This document shows, one piece after another, positions 42,004 to 54,000 of a DNA stretch of 64,000 bases (positions within the stretch are counted from its first letter, which is position 1; every line of letters starts with the position of its first letter). The stretch is from Pseudo-nitzschia pungens (Eukaryota > Bacillariophyta > Bacillariophyceae > Bacillariales > Bacillariaceae), in the NCBI GenBank assembly GCA_037355855.1, contig CM074763.1, forward strand, positions 4,154,001-4,218,000, in the 5' to 3' direction. The notes under the pieces are model-generated. The model had not been told where the DNA came from. It saw only the letters and a list, made by a program, of their open reading frames with translations, and ran no database searches. The position numbers and the translations under genes are program-made.

Positions 42004-45000
42004 ATTCATGCCAGTACTCAAACGCCGTACATAGCTCCATGTAGAACCTACAGTAGTACAAGATACCAATCCAAGTCCAAGCAATACCAAGCAACACTTG
42101 CTGTGCATCCGTGTCCCCGGAATAAAGATCTCCAGATCAACACGTCGGTCATGATCAAAAGGACTTGGTACTTGCATGGATCATAAAATAGATCACCTTG
42201 TATCTGCACTGCTTGTCAGAGAGCAAACTGCATCAAATATTGCAGCTTTCTTCAATATCATGTCTTGTTTCTTCAAAGGTACAACAGAGGCCCGGCTAAT
42301 AGTAAAAAAAAATGGGGGGTTTGTGGACATCTTGTTCCAGCACTTCAGACCTTTTGCCCTTCATGCTTTCAAAGACATATCATACCGGTTATTAGGGCCT
42401 TTTGCCCCACACACCAAATTCTTGTCCTGGCACATCCCAAGACCATTAGCCTATTATAAATCATTTCTTTCAGTTGGACCACACCGGTCCCCAAACTGGT
42501 TGCTGTCTTCATACAGCCATTTGTGGTTGTAATTGTAATCATGAGCAAGCTGTCCCCGGAGCAGTAGAACTGTTACTGTTCCACTCGGTCTTTGTAGGAA
42601 TGCTTCTCCAATTGTTATCGTAGAGCCGAATCATGCTGCTCCTGGAACGGGATCAATCGACTTCTTGGTAGCCTTTAGAACAGCAGCTCCTGATTCATAG
42701 ATCATATTGATTCGTAGATCATATAGTCAAAAACATGCTGCTCCTGTAATAGGTTCGACCGGTTTGTTGGGTGGTTGTCCCCGGAACAGCAGTTCTGTTT
42801 TCATTCAATCAGCGTCATCTGTAGTCAAGTAGCTCATGGCAATCAGCGTCGGTCAGAGTGGCTGAGGCACTGCTTGCTAGGTCATGCAGTTCACTTCACT
42901 CCTGCACAAGACACACCATGCGCTAGCCAATCTGCCTGTTCTGTATCAACTTCGATGCTGTTGCTGTTGGTAATCTTCTGTTCTGCGCAACTCTGTTGCA
43001 AGACGTGTCTCGTAATATGGCAGTTCCTGATATGGCAGCTCGTAACAGTACGGTGCCTGGAATAGGAGCACCATGTGCCTTATCACTTTACGAGAGGCTG
43101 TTGTCTTTTTGGTACAGGCCGCAGCCCTGTACATGCAGGCCCGATTCTTACAACAGGCCGCAGCCCCGTACATGCAGGCCCAGCCCCGTACATGCAGGCC
43201 CAGCCCCGTACGTGTAGGCCCAATTCTTGCAAGGCTCGGACTCAGGTAACATCGTGTCTTTGTCCCCGCGAGTCTTCAATGAATCGCCCAAGATGCCATA
43301 TTTGCCGTACTCGCCGTACGCAACTGTAACGCTCCAACTGCGGCGCGTCACTGGTGCTTGTTGTTCTTGGCAGCAGGATGTCCCTGTCATCAGGGCATCA
43401 TCACGTCTTGTTCTGCTTGATCACAGTGGCAGACACAGCTTCGTAGTACATGTAGGCACACTCCTTGCAAGGCTCGTGATAACATGTATTTGTCCCCACG
43501 AGTCTTCAAGGGGTTGCCTGAGAGTTCATATGCGCAACGCTGTTGCGCTGCCATTGTTCCAGCCTACTAGCGTTCAACCTGTAACAGAGGCAGTATGTCC
43601 CCGTAACTGGAGGATCAGTACTGCTTCCGCTCGTTGGCGTTTCACTCGTGGTGACATGTCCCCGTAACTGGGACACCAATGCGTTTCTGCGCAATGCTCA
43701 GTGCTCTTGGGCTTGGCAACAGCTCTATACATGCAGGCTTGATTCTTGTAAGGCTCGTACTTGGATAATGTTGACTTTGTCCCCGCGAGTCTTCAAGGAG
43801 TCACCTCTGAGCTAAGTTCCAGTACGCAGCTGTGACATGCCATGCATCCGCCTGCAACGCTCCGAGTTGCACTGTGTTATATCAGATAGCTCAAATACTA
43901 GCCACACTCGTAGCCTCCACTTGCATCCCAAGGTGTGCTAGGCAAAACACAGTTCCTCTGCATGCCAGATATACAGCCACATTTGTAGCCTTTCATAGCA
44001 TGCTTAGGCCACACAGTTCTTCTGCATGCCATGCATCCAAGCCACAGCCTAATGGCCATGCTCTGCTTGACTGATCACTTTACAGCATTCATCGTGAAGA
44101 CAGACACTCCAATCTGTCCCCGCTGTCTGAAGCGATGGGTACTTGTCCCGACGTTACTCCAGTTCAGCAATCTATATTCTTGTACTGGCTCTGTTACACT
44201 CATAACAGAGCATGTCGCAGCAGTTCCATAGCAGGTCCATAGCAGGGAATGCCATAACAGGCCAAGTCCCCACAGGTCAAGCATTGTAACAGTAGGCATC
44301 GGCATTCACTGGGAAGGCAGGAACGGTCAAATCTGTCCCCGCTGCCTGAAGCGGTGAATCCTTGGTCTTTGTCGGTGCTGTGGTTTGATTGCCTCCAGCA
44401 ATTCAGCATGTTGGCATTGCTTCCTGCAATCTAGCGTGTCGGCATTGCTTCCTGCAATCCAGCGTGTCGGTATTGCTTCCTGCAATCCAGCGTGTCGCTC
44501 TTACAACTGGCTGCAGATCCATAGCAGGGAACGCCATAACAGGCCGCGTCCCCACAGGTCTCATCAGTGCAATTGACGTCAGCATATATAAGCCTACGCT
44601 CTGCTTGACTGAGCTCTTTACAGCATTCATCATGAAGACAGACACTCCAATCTGTCCCCATAATCTGAAGCGGTGGATGCTTGAGCTCAGTTGAATATAG
44701 CAGTGGCACTCACCGTGAAGACAGGAGTACCACGCCATTCTGTCCCCACTGTCAGAAGTGGTGAATACATATACTTGCTTCATTCGTATCAAGTCCATAG
44801 CAGGGAACGCCATAACAGATCGGGTCCACATTGTAGCAGGTCCATGCTAGCAGGGAATGCCATAACAGGCCAAGTCCCCTCGGGTCTCCGTACTGCTATA
44901 CTAACGTCGGCATTCACTGTGAAGACAGGAACGGTCAAATCCGTCCCCGCTACCTGAAGTGGTGAATCTTTTGGCTTGTCACGTAACTGCTTGTACGAGT

Positions 45001-47209
45001 CATCCAGTTGCTTTGCTTGTTCTACTTGTAATAGCAGAGACGTTATGTCCCCGTAATTCAAGCATCAGCTCGTCTCCCTGTTTGCACAGGCTCAGCAACT
45101 TGTCATTTGTCGCTAGGGCTCACCGGGAAGACAGGAATAGTCTAATTTGTCCCTGCTGACTGAAGCGGTGAACACTTGTTGCTCGTAGTCCCTGAGCTAT
45201 GGTTCGATTGCTTCCTTCAATTCGCGTGTCGGCATTGCTTCCTGCAATCCGGTGTGTTGGCATTGCTTCATATTTCTTCGTATCCTTTTCCTTGTATCTA
45301 CCATGCCGTAATCCTCTATCCATGTAAGTCGTGAGCTCTGTGAGCGTCACATTGCTCTTTACAAGCAAGCATCACATTGCTCCTCGTTGCTCCTTACATT
45401 GGATCATCTTCAGTTGAATGCGCCTTGTCTAACGCCAACAATGTGCTGCAGGTCCAAGTTGCGCTTGTCCCCTTGCTCCGGTCTGGTCCCCTTGCTCCTC
45501 AGCCAATCCTTCCTATCTGCAGTAGGCTTCTCTCCTGTCAGGGCATCGATGTTGTCCTCTTGCTGGTGCTGTTACTGTGCTTCGCTACAGTTGCTCTTTC
45601 GCTGCAAGGACAGGCACATTACATCGTCCCCGCTGTTCTTCAGGGAAAGAGACTAATTGGTCTGGCGTTTGCTGTAAATTGCCAAATCGCTGCGAATCGC
45701 GTCTAGCTCTGCTGTGAATCCACTCATTGCGTCTGCTGCGGCATGGTTGTAAGGACAGGGATATATCAATCCCTTCGCTTTGCTATTGAGCTGACTATTG
45801 ATCTGTTGCTATCAAGGGCTTTGCATCTAGTGTCTGCTTCTGTGGACCCACGCGTCTGCTGTGAATTGCGTCTTGCTTTCGATCCAGTTGCTGTTGATCC
45901 GTTGGCGTTGATCTGGTTGCTATCGATCCGGTTGCTGTCGATCCGTTGGCGTCGATCCGTCATTCCGCCGTGCGCTTTTCAGTTTAAGGACAAATATAGC
46001 ACATTGTCCCCGTTGTTCTTTCAGTGAAAGCAGCCGTACATAGCAATCTTGGTGAGCAATTTTTCAGGGGAGACCATTCGTCAGGGTTTTGTGGGCATTT
46101 GCTTGTAGGGCACGTCCGCTCGTAGGGGGGCAGTCTTCGGGCACTACCGATGACACCTTTTAGTCTGTCACGAGCAAAGATGGGGTTTTTGTTGAGGACA
46201 TTGGTAGTTTCAGAGATACTTTTGCAAATAATTGCAAACACACATACAGGCCTTTCCGCCATCGAAGGAACGTCACAAACGTTCAGCTTTGATGTCAAGA
46301 AGACATACAGGCCTTGCGGCCGATCCGTCCCTGGAAACAGGTCCCAGATCCTGATCCGTCCCTGTAGAACAGGATCCTGGGATCTTATCTTCTGTACACA
46401 ACAGGGTCACTGGATTTCAGGTCTATTCAGTTCCATTGCATTCATTGCAATCTTCAATTCTTTCGATACATGGATACCCTATCCAAACGACAAGAAATGG
46501 CAATCACCAAGGACACGCTTGTTCCAGGCGAAAGACGTTTGAGAAATACTCCAATCGATTTGGTCTGTGTGTTACTGATTGCGAGAGGCCCTCTCTCGGT
46601 GACAGTCCTTCTGAATCCTAGACGATCAACCATCCAATCAGTCCTTTGATTGGTTCTCGATGGTTATCTCCGTATGTCACCTGGCTACAATCCACACCTT
46701 CATTGCTTACAACTCGTAGCAATTGGTCCCCACTTACTCCTGCTGATCGGGCATAAGCTTGATGGAGCCACCATCAACTAAGTTTCATAGACACTGGCAT
46801 GGGTCTCATCCTAATGTCCCAGTCTGTCTGTTCAGCAGCCAGTCCCCGTTTACATCACCGCGGATTCCAAAGAGATATTCGGACATTCACTGGAGGCACT
46901 GCGATGTCAATCGTCTTGTTGACGATTGAGTTTTACATCCAGCAGATGGTTCTTTTCAATCCGGGAAGCTAAGATACAAGATGTCCGGGTCCGACGCTCG
47001 TCTTCCAAGATCTCAGATGCCAGACGGTGATCGGCCCACTGATTTGTGCGTTCTTTACATCAACCGCCTGATGCCGTCGCGGATCGGGCGTTCAGATTTC
47101 TTCAAGGCTCTAGTCAGCATCCTGACGTGAATGGCATTCTTACAGCGTTTCGGCGATTCGAATGTGTCTGGCCTTTTGGCCGAACGGCGAGACCTTGGGT
47201 CTAATAAAC
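42004..47209 (-). other. internal region of non-coding LTR element
   Basis: About 5.2 kb without a credible ORF (none above about 150 codons, none with a recognisable domain). 42,004-42,540 matches the copia 3' UTR. The rest carries about 25 GGGGAC motifs on the sense strand and several repeated cassettes: ttgtccccgcgagtcttcaa near 43,260, 43,493 and 43,775; tatgtccccgtaactgg near 43,597, 43,660 and 45,048. About 45,880-45,960 is a short repeat of ttgatccgttggcg type. The primer-binding site next to the right LTR (gtttattagacccaaggtct on the sense strand) matches no tRNA end that I recognise. Confidence 0.6.
44085..45172. repeat. six copies of a ~57-nt hairpin-forming cassette
   Basis: Copies near 44085, 44302, 44622, 44707, 44910 and 45117. 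The best copy (44910-44968) has nested complementary pieces TTCAC/GTGAA, CAGG/CCTG and ACGG/CCGT around tcaaat, with GTCCCCGC in the right arm. Spacing is irregular, and tccatagcagggaacgccat-type strings lie between copies. Confidence 0.65.
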
Positions 47210-47319
47210 TGTAATGATTTTGCTCATCACCAAAACAGGGATAGCAGCAACAACAGTACATCACGGAGTGCCAGCAAATGGTTAGACTACAGAGGATACT
47301 GTTCAAGCGCTATTGCATA
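47210..47319 (-). repeat. 5' LTR of non-coding element, piece 1
   Basis: Identical by eye to 41468-41577. It ends with gcata, the target of the gag-only element. Confidence 0.85.
47315..47319. repeat. TSD of gag-only LTR element (gcata), left
   Basis: gcata here and at 50409-50413; present once in the intact LTR at 41573-41577. Confidence 0.9.
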
Positions 47320-47636
47320 TGTAACACTCTAGGGTAGAATTAGATGGAGTGGTACGCGATAGAGGTATTTTAATAAAGAATAATTATAAAATTGTGTTAC
47401 GAAAGAGAATGGTTGAATACTTTACGAGATGGGAATGATTCCTTGAGTATCAATGAGCGATCAAGATTATCAGCGAGTCATAAGACTCTTGATATTTTAT
47501 CTTGATATTTGTCAGTATCCGTTGTATGTGTATATATACCAAACATACATACATGAATACTAAATATATTGGAGTACATGCGGGATTCAATAATCATTTA
47601 GAGCCCTCGTAGAGTAACATACGGTAGCATGTTACA
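47320..47636 (-). repeat. 3' LTR of gag-only element
   Basis: TGTAACACTC...GCATGTTACA on the plus strand; the ends are the inverted repeat TGTAACA. Identical to 50092-50408. Confidence 0.93.
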
Positions 47637-48786
47637 TAGTTCCCCAATGATTAGGTGAAGTTTGCATGTGGTTCAATACAATAGGTTCGGAGTTGTAGTT
47701 CAATAGGTTTGGAAAAGAGATATGCTTGTTCGGAGAACCAGTTGAAGATGATGATATATGCCATTCGAACCATTCTGAAGATATATGGTAATGTAGGTTG
47801 AACTGGGATTGAAGAAGGTTCTTCGTGATACTGAAAATCGAAGATTTGTTTCTTGTTCTTGAGAAGGGTCGTAAAGACATGGTAAAAATAGAAAAAGAGT
47901 CGAAGAAAATTCTTTTCCTCCCCCAACTGTGATGCACCTCCCCTTGGGTAGTGGAGCTGATTATAGAAATTCGGTTTGTTTGAAATCGATTCGGTCGAAA
48001 TCAGTTGCTCTTGGTAGGCATAAAAACACCTCCTGTTGTAATGGGAGTTAGGTAGGTGAAAAGCCGAGCGTTGGATGTGTTATTCTTTTGCAACGTCTGC
48101 GATTGTATGTAAAAGCAGAGAAGGGACGCATTGTTAGTATGGAATTGCATTCGGAATGCGTTGCGATTTGCCGTATACTTGTCCGGTCTTTTGTTTCGGT
48201 GAATTTGCAGCAGTCGATTGGAGTTTTGAATTTTGTAACTCCAGAGCACCTCTGTGGGTGTAGAATATGGATTTCATGGGATTGCTCCGGTTATTTCTGG
48301 AGCTCCCTGTGGACTATTTGTTTGTCCGGAACAAGGTTCGCCTTGTTATTGCTGCTGTACCCTTTATTTTGTTTTGCGTCTGGACCCTTTATCGATATCG
48401 ATATATTATACGATTCGATTGATTATTGATTCATGGCTTTAGCGTCTGTACCCTTGCAATTGGTTCGCGTCCGAACCGACCTGCGTCCAGATCTTTTATT
48501 GCGATTTGATTCTTTCTTTTGCCATAATTGAATCTTTATTTTTTTTTTTTTATTTGGTTGATTGTTGTTGCCGTCACTGTGGATCGGACTGAGCGCTTTG
48601 TATTTGAGTTCGAACATTTTGTTTGTTGCAACAGGGCTCATCTCTGTAGGTTCCTTCCCCTTCTGGGAGTTCTCCTCCATGCGTCTTCCCAGACAGCAGT
48701 GCTGTACTGGCATTCAGGTCCAGTGGAGCTGAAGGCATGGTGCTGGATTCGTGATCCTTATGTTTGTTGTTTGGTTTTAGTGGCTG
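47637..48786 (-). other. 3' non-coding region of gag-only element
   Basis: Contains the polypurine tract next to 47637 and the module at 48202-48364. A run of about 15 T (48537-48551) is also present. The open frames here are short and unsupported. Confidence 0.6.
48202..48364 (+). promoter_or_regulatory. conserved LINE-type 5'-UTR module, copy D, antisense in gag-only element
   Basis: Shares with 9780-9946 the GGAGTT...AACTCC hairpin, ccagagcacctctgtgggt, a gtgctcc/ttgctcc block and gttattgctgctgtaccc. The second stem is the best of all copies: AACAAGG-TTCG-CCTTGTT (48330-48347). It lies opposite to the gag gene. It may be a captured LINE fragment or a shared functional RNA/DNA module. Confidence 0.6.
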
Positions 48787-49860
48787 CTATGGTTGCCACG
48801 TAAGGCTGCCATCGAAGTTTCTTTCGACGCGGCCGCCATGTTCCATGCAATAGGATTCTACTGCTTGCCTGATATGGGCTTGGAATGTTTCGTTGGTGGA
48901 AGCAGCAGTGCTGCCATTTTTATTGCCAGGAGCCGAAGCAGTACTGTTGTTGCTGCTATTGCTCTTATTTCTTTTGGAATATTTATTTCTTGGACATTCA
49001 GACCAATCATGGTCGTGTCCTGCAATTCTGCAAAGGTTGTTGTACTTGCGCTTGCTGGGATTGCTGTTGTTTTCTTCTTCGTCTTCTGATTCAGCGTTGC
49101 TGTCGCTGTCTGAATTAGAGCTGTTGTTGTTGTCAGCGTCCGAATCAGAGCTGTTGCTGACGCTGTTTATATCAGAGTCGTATGGATTGTCGATGGAAGA
49201 ATGTTTTCGTTTGCTGAGTCTGTCCAGAGAGCTCATATGATCGATTATGAACTGGATAGTGGTTTGTGGTCGAACTCCTCTGTGGATCCGGCAATAGTCT
49301 TCAATCCATTCATTAGGGAAGCTGTGGAGCAAGATGGTCATTTGTTGCAAGTGGTTTAGATCAGCTGCAAAGCCTTGTAGTTTTGCAGTGTATTTGAAGA
49401 GCTGTTTCATTCGGTCTGCATGGTCTTTGCATGATACGTTGCTTGGCTTCTTGCATGATCCGGAGCTTTGGAGATAAGCGTGCATGATGTCTTTTGCATC
49501 TTCGGCGCTGCAATGTTCTTGCTTGATAAAGGCTGAAATTGCTCGCTTGTATCCATTTAGTGTTTGTGGATATCCTTGTCTCGTTAAGGACCTCCACTTG
49601 GTTTGGGTGTTAACAGATAGACATCGGCCAAAGTATTTGATGTATTTAGTTGCTGATATATCAAGGTCTTCTGCTGCATTTTGGAAGGCTTCTTCTGTGT
49701 GTAGGAGTTCTTCTAGTCCTCCTGTGTTGGTGAATAGAGGGACTTTGACGCTGTCTTCTTGGTCTTCAGCGTTGTAAACTGTTAGCGTAACAAGCTTGGG
49801 ATTGGAGCTGTCAAAGGCTCTCTTGTAAGGGATTGGAGGATCTCTGTATAGTCCTGCCAT
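48787..49860 (-). CDS. copia-type Gag protein, 357 aa
   Basis: ATG at 49858-49860, TAG at 48787-48789. Residues ~80-225 resemble the copia gag core (YFGRCLSVNTQTKWRSL, RMKQLFKYTAKLQGF, MTILLHSFPNEW). A Ser/Asp/Asn-rich acidic stretch follows (~240-275). A knuckle-like CRIAGHDHDWSEC comes next, then a Ser/Asn-rich tail. Gag builds the virus-like particle and packages RNA. Family gag is usually followed by protease in frame; here the gene simply stops. The frame is undamaged. The leader up to the right LTR (49861-50091) is rich in cgatcgattcg strings. Confidence 0.85.
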   Translation of the reverse strand: MAGLYRDPPIPYKRAFDSSNPKLVTLTVYNAEDQEDSVKVPLFTNTGGLEELLHTEEAFQNAAEDLDISATKYIKYFGRCLSVNTQTKWRSLTRQGYPQTLNGYKRAISAFIKQEHCSAEDAKDIMHAYLQSSGSCKKPSNVSCKDHADRMKQLFKYTAKLQGFAADLNHLQQMTILLHSFPNEWIEDYCRIHRGVRPQTTIQFIIDHMSSLDRLSKRKHSSIDNPYDSDINSVSNSSDSDADNNNSSNSDSDSNAESEDEEENNSNPSKRKYNNLCRIAGHDHDWSECPRNKYSKRNKSNSSNNSTASAPGNKNGSTAASTNETFQAHIRQAVESYCMEHGGRVERNFDGSLTWQP

Positions 49861-50079
49861 GTTGATTCGTATCGTTCGATCGATTCGGTGTGCGATCGAT
49901 CGCGTCGTAACTGCGGTTGTTTCGTTCGATCGATTCGTAGATTTCGATCGGCGTTTCGAAGCTTGGTTCCGATTGTAGGATTTTGCTTGTCAGGGTATCG
50001 ATGTATCCCTGTTGTTTAGGATGTTGAGGTTTTAGATTCAGTACTGAGTTCTTGTCTTTGTCTTCTACTTTCAAGCGGA

Positions 50080-50091
50080 CAGTAATTACTG
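50080..50091. promoter_or_regulatory. palindrome beside 5' LTR of gag-only element
   Basis: CAGTAATTACTG, a perfect 12-bp palindrome at the place where a primer-binding site is expected. No tRNA complement is recognised. Confidence 0.4.
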
Positions 50092-50408
50092 TGTAACACT
50101 CTAGGGTAGAATTAGATGGAGTGGTACGCGATAGAGGTATTTTAATAAAGAATAATTATAAAATTGTGTTACGAAAGAGAATGGTTGAATACTTTACGAG
50201 ATGGGAATGATTCCTTGAGTATCAATGAGCGATCAAGATTATCAGCGAGTCATAAGACTCTTGATATTTTATCTTGATATTTGTCAGTATCCGTTGTATG
50301 TGTATATATACCAAACATACATACATGAATACTAAATATATTGGAGTACATGCGGGATTCAATAATCATTTAGAGCCCTCGTAGAGTAACATACGGTAGC
50401 ATGTTACA
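50092..50408 (-). repeat. 5' LTR of gag-only element
   Basis: Identical by eye to 47320-47636. It is 5' for the gag gene, which runs right to left. Confidence 0.93.
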
Positions 50409-50413
50409 GCATA

Positions 50414-50750
50414 TACCATGAGCACACTAGTTACCACCCTAGAGGTACATTAGAGATGTCAAGTATCGATGCCGGGCATGATGTGTTCTTTTAGAGGTTT
50501 GAGAGTATTCCAAAGAGTGAGAGCTTTCCGGATGGAGCTCTGAATAATGATTCCGTGTTGTATCGCTGATTCGTATGTTGGTAAAGGGTCAGGGTACGTA
50601 GGTCCAGTACTTAATTCAACGTGCTGACCATACCTTTTACTGACACCTGTAGCACCAGTACTGTAGCGTACGCGCTGTATGCTGTAGTACTGTACTTGAT
50701 CAATGCGCTCGCTAACTTGCTCGCTTGTGAACTAACTGCAGGGGCTGGAT
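50414..50750 (-). repeat. 5' LTR of non-coding element, piece 2
   Basis: Aligns gap-free with 41578-41914, with one substitution at about 50626 and one in the LINE C target. The last 18 bp are the LINE C TSD. Confidence 0.85.
50733..50750. repeat. TSD of LINE C, 3' side
   Basis: taactgcaggggctggat, 18 bp, identical to 61495-61512. Confidence 0.9.
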
Positions 50751-51049
50751 TAATATTAATATACGTATTTAAATAACTTTAATCACCAAAGGTGAAACTA
50801 AATTACTCAGTCTGTAACCAGACTTTAACGTCGCCTCCATCATAGAGTCAGGACCCCAAGTGGCAGAACGACAAATTTTCAAACAAACCTTGAACATCAA
50901 GCAGGGAAAAAGACAAACAAGTCCCACAAACTAGGGACTTGAGAGAAAGTGAGATGGGAATGTGGATATTGGGATAAGAGCCAGTATCAAAGGGGATGGG
51001 ACAGGATGAGAAGCAGGAACAGAAGACAAAACCAAGGTACAAAGTGTAA
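50751..51049 (-). promoter_or_regulatory. LINE C 3' UTR with hairpins
   Basis: The minus strand holds AGTCTG-GTTA-CAGACT and TTTCACC-TTT-GGTGA, then ttatttaaatacgtatatta and a short tail. Confidence 0.75.
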
Positions 51050-54000
51050 TCAACCCTGAGGTCCAGTAAGCCAGGCTCTGAGGAGAGCAGCCTCTTGTTG
51101 GTATGGCTGCACTGGTGGGACAGGCGCTGCATATTGCTTCCTTGCAAGGTGGATGGTTGCAAGCCACTGCCGCTTGGCAGTCAGGGTGTAACCTTGTAGG
51201 ACGTGGAAAGGGGTTTGTAAAAGGGAGTGTGACTGGGGGAGTGCACCGGCTGCACCAATTGCCAATTCAGAGGTGATGGAAGCATCAAGAGACTGGTGTT
51301 GTTCAGCATCAAGGGTACCCCCAGGACCATGGAGTCGTTCATTTCTGTAGGTCCAAAGATCCCAGGAGGTAAGAAAGAACTGATGGATGATAGCTGTAGC
51401 CCAACGTTTGGGAGAGCGCTTGCTTCCAATGTGGGAGTAGTAGTCAGCCTGAATTTGATACCAGCGAGGAGACCACCTGCCAAGAAGCCAGTTGTGCCAG
51501 CCAATAGTCCTCTGTGCCCTGACAGCAGAAGCAATTGCAAGTGAGTAGGATGATGGATAAATTCTCTGGCCCTTCCGAACTCTGGTGAGAAGATCCACAA
51601 TGGCAGCCACCAATGATGGATCAGTTTGTTCAGCTTCAAGCCTCTTCTGCAGTGGTCCCTTGAAAGCTGACACACTGTGCTGTACTGCCCCAGTGTCCTT
51701 GCAGGAGAGCACATGAGAAACCTTCTCATTGTCTGCATCACACAATGGGCACCTGGAGTGATCCTGATACTGGTAGTGAAGTAGTTGGTTGCCAACACCA
51801 ATGCATCCAGAAGCAAACTTGACAAACCACCTTTGCATGCCAGGAGGTAATCGCTTGAAGGCAGACAGATGAGCACACCAATGGATGGAACCCAAAACAG
51901 GTTGTGGAATGGGAATATCATGGTGGGTCTGCCAATATTGAAGAAGGGGAGGACCAGAAATGGCAACATGCAAAGCATTTTGATCGAACCTTGAGCACTT
52001 GCTTCCATTGAGAGAAAAAGCCCAGGGCTCGAACACAAGTCTGGGATAGTGATGGGCAGAAGCTCTATGGACAGAGAGAAATGCCTTTGCCATGCTGTCA
52101 ACCTGATGATTGCGAAGGGCCCACCAATCAAGAAAGATTCCAGCTTGATGGCCCTGAACCCACCGAAAGTGCACAGAGATTGGCAGGGCAGAAATCATGT
52201 TTCTGATGACATAAACATAATCAAAAGACTTCTGGGAAATAACCAATGGCCAAGATCCCTCAGCCTGTTTGAGAGCTGTGTCACCATCCAGAGCAATAGT
52301 GATAGAGCCAGAAGCAATATCAAAAAGACTCACCAGAGCAGTGCAGCAGGTGAGAACCCCAATGATTCCTGCCAGTTCACTCCTGTAGGAAGATTGATCC
52401 TCAGGGGATCCACTGACAAAATTACAGCCAGTGAGGAACAATGAAGCTGACTTGGTGGAGGTATTGGGGGACAGAATGAAAGCGGAAGTTCCTCTGAGAA
52501 AGTCCGGATCAAATGAACCATCGCATACAGCACTGGCATTACCACTCTGAATAGCATCAACAAGGGGCTGACAGCCAGCCTGTGGTAGGGAATATTTGTG
52601 GAGAAGTACTCTTGGAGACGCACAGAGTGCATCAAAGGCATCTACTGGGGAGTCTGGAAGAGAATCATATGGATTGTACTCCAGAGGATCCATGTCAGGA
52701 GGTTCGGAAACAAAGGCTGAGGACCCAACAACGCGTACAACTTGTCCACAAATAACAGGGCAGACAAGCACATCAGCGCAGGCTGGTTTGTCAGGAATGA
52801 GTTCAGAAGTGACCCTGTATCTACCCCTGCCCTGGGAGGTGCTCACAATCCAGCCAGTAGAAGTTTTGAAGAATATTCTGTTGGTGGATGGAGACAAAAA
52901 CCAAGGCCAAAGAGAAGCTGTCTGGGCAGAGAGCCAAGGCCCAAGATGAAAAGAAGGAGCTAGTGCCCTGGCTGCAGGGGGTGGACAAGGGGGAAGAAAA
53001 CAGGTCTGAAGTGCCTTAGTCCAAAAGCGCTTTGCTGCTGGAGGCCAAGATGGAGGACATCTCGGCCAGTCAAGATGATCCCTCAAGTGATTGGAGGAGG
53101 TCAGCTGGAAAGCCATGGGAGAGAGTCTTTTTCCATCTGGAGTACAAATGTCAGCAAGGGAAATAGCCTTGAGGGACATGCGCATGTGATTCAAGAGGGA
53201 CAAGTCAGCACCTCGGAAGCCAGAGTTGACAAAGGCTTGCATGAGATAACAGTCATTGGAACGTAACAGTGGTAGGTCGGGGAAGTCTTCAAACAAGCTC
53301 ACAGGGTGAACAGAGAAAAACTTCCACACATGTTTGTACCAGCAAGGAGTGACGTATGAAGCAAAAGGATGATATGGGGTGACACCAAGATGGAGAGGAA
53401 TGCCAAGTTCGAGCCGTAGAGACTCAGCAGTGAGCCTGAGAATCCTACCAGTTTGTGAGGACCTGACAGATTCCTGAAAGAGGGTGGCAATATGACTGAA
53501 CTCTTGGAGGAGGTATGGATGGATGAATCCAAAGCCTTGATAGAGGGAAGGACCATAGAACACATGTCTGGGAAATGTCCGTGACATCCCTGCTTTATTC
53601 AGCACAAGAACAAGAGCTGGGTGAATTATCTTAGTCCAAGTGGCCTCATCAAGTTGCGTGACAGGCATGGGGTATTCAACAGACTTCATGAAAGAATACT
53701 TGAAGGTGTAGAGGGATGCGCGCTTCTCACACTTGGAAGCCCTGAGTTGAGAGCCAAAAGACTGAGACTGTGACTTCAAGTGAGCAATCTGTGCTTCCTC
53801 ATTGCCATCCATGGAGATAAAAACCCCAAGAGTCTTGTCAGCATGGTCAACTTCAAAACGATCCAGAGTAGCGCGATTGCCATTCTTGTCAGCAACTGAG
53901 AAGTCACCAGGCATGTCAGCAATGGAGCGATAATCCCAACCGGATCCATTCCATTTGAAATCAATCAAATAACAGAAGGATTTGGCAGGTTCAATAGCAC

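Larger units (their letters stand above)
47320..50408 (-). mobile_element. gag-only LTR retrotransposon (TR-GAG-like), 3.1 kb
   Basis: Two 317-bp LTRs that look identical base for base, a 5-bp TSD and a single gag-like gene on the minus strand. There is no protease, integrase, RT or RNase H, so it needs another copia element to move. The identical LTRs imply very recent insertion. The polypurine tract is TTGGGGAACTA on the minus strand, next to the left LTR. Confidence 0.9.

Noticed and set aside
43227..43667. 146-codon ORF inside the non-coding LTR element
   Set aside because: No domain, no conservation in the related copia 3' UTR, within a repeat-rich region.
44085..45172. Possible CRISPR array (repeated cassettes with unique spacers)
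   Set aside because: Copies are diverged and irregularly spaced, in a eukaryotic LTR element, with no cas-like genes.
48893..49240. Leu-rich plus-strand ORF resembling a membrane protein
   Set aside because: Antisense of the Ser/Asn/Asp-rich gag tail; the leucine runs reflect complementary codons.
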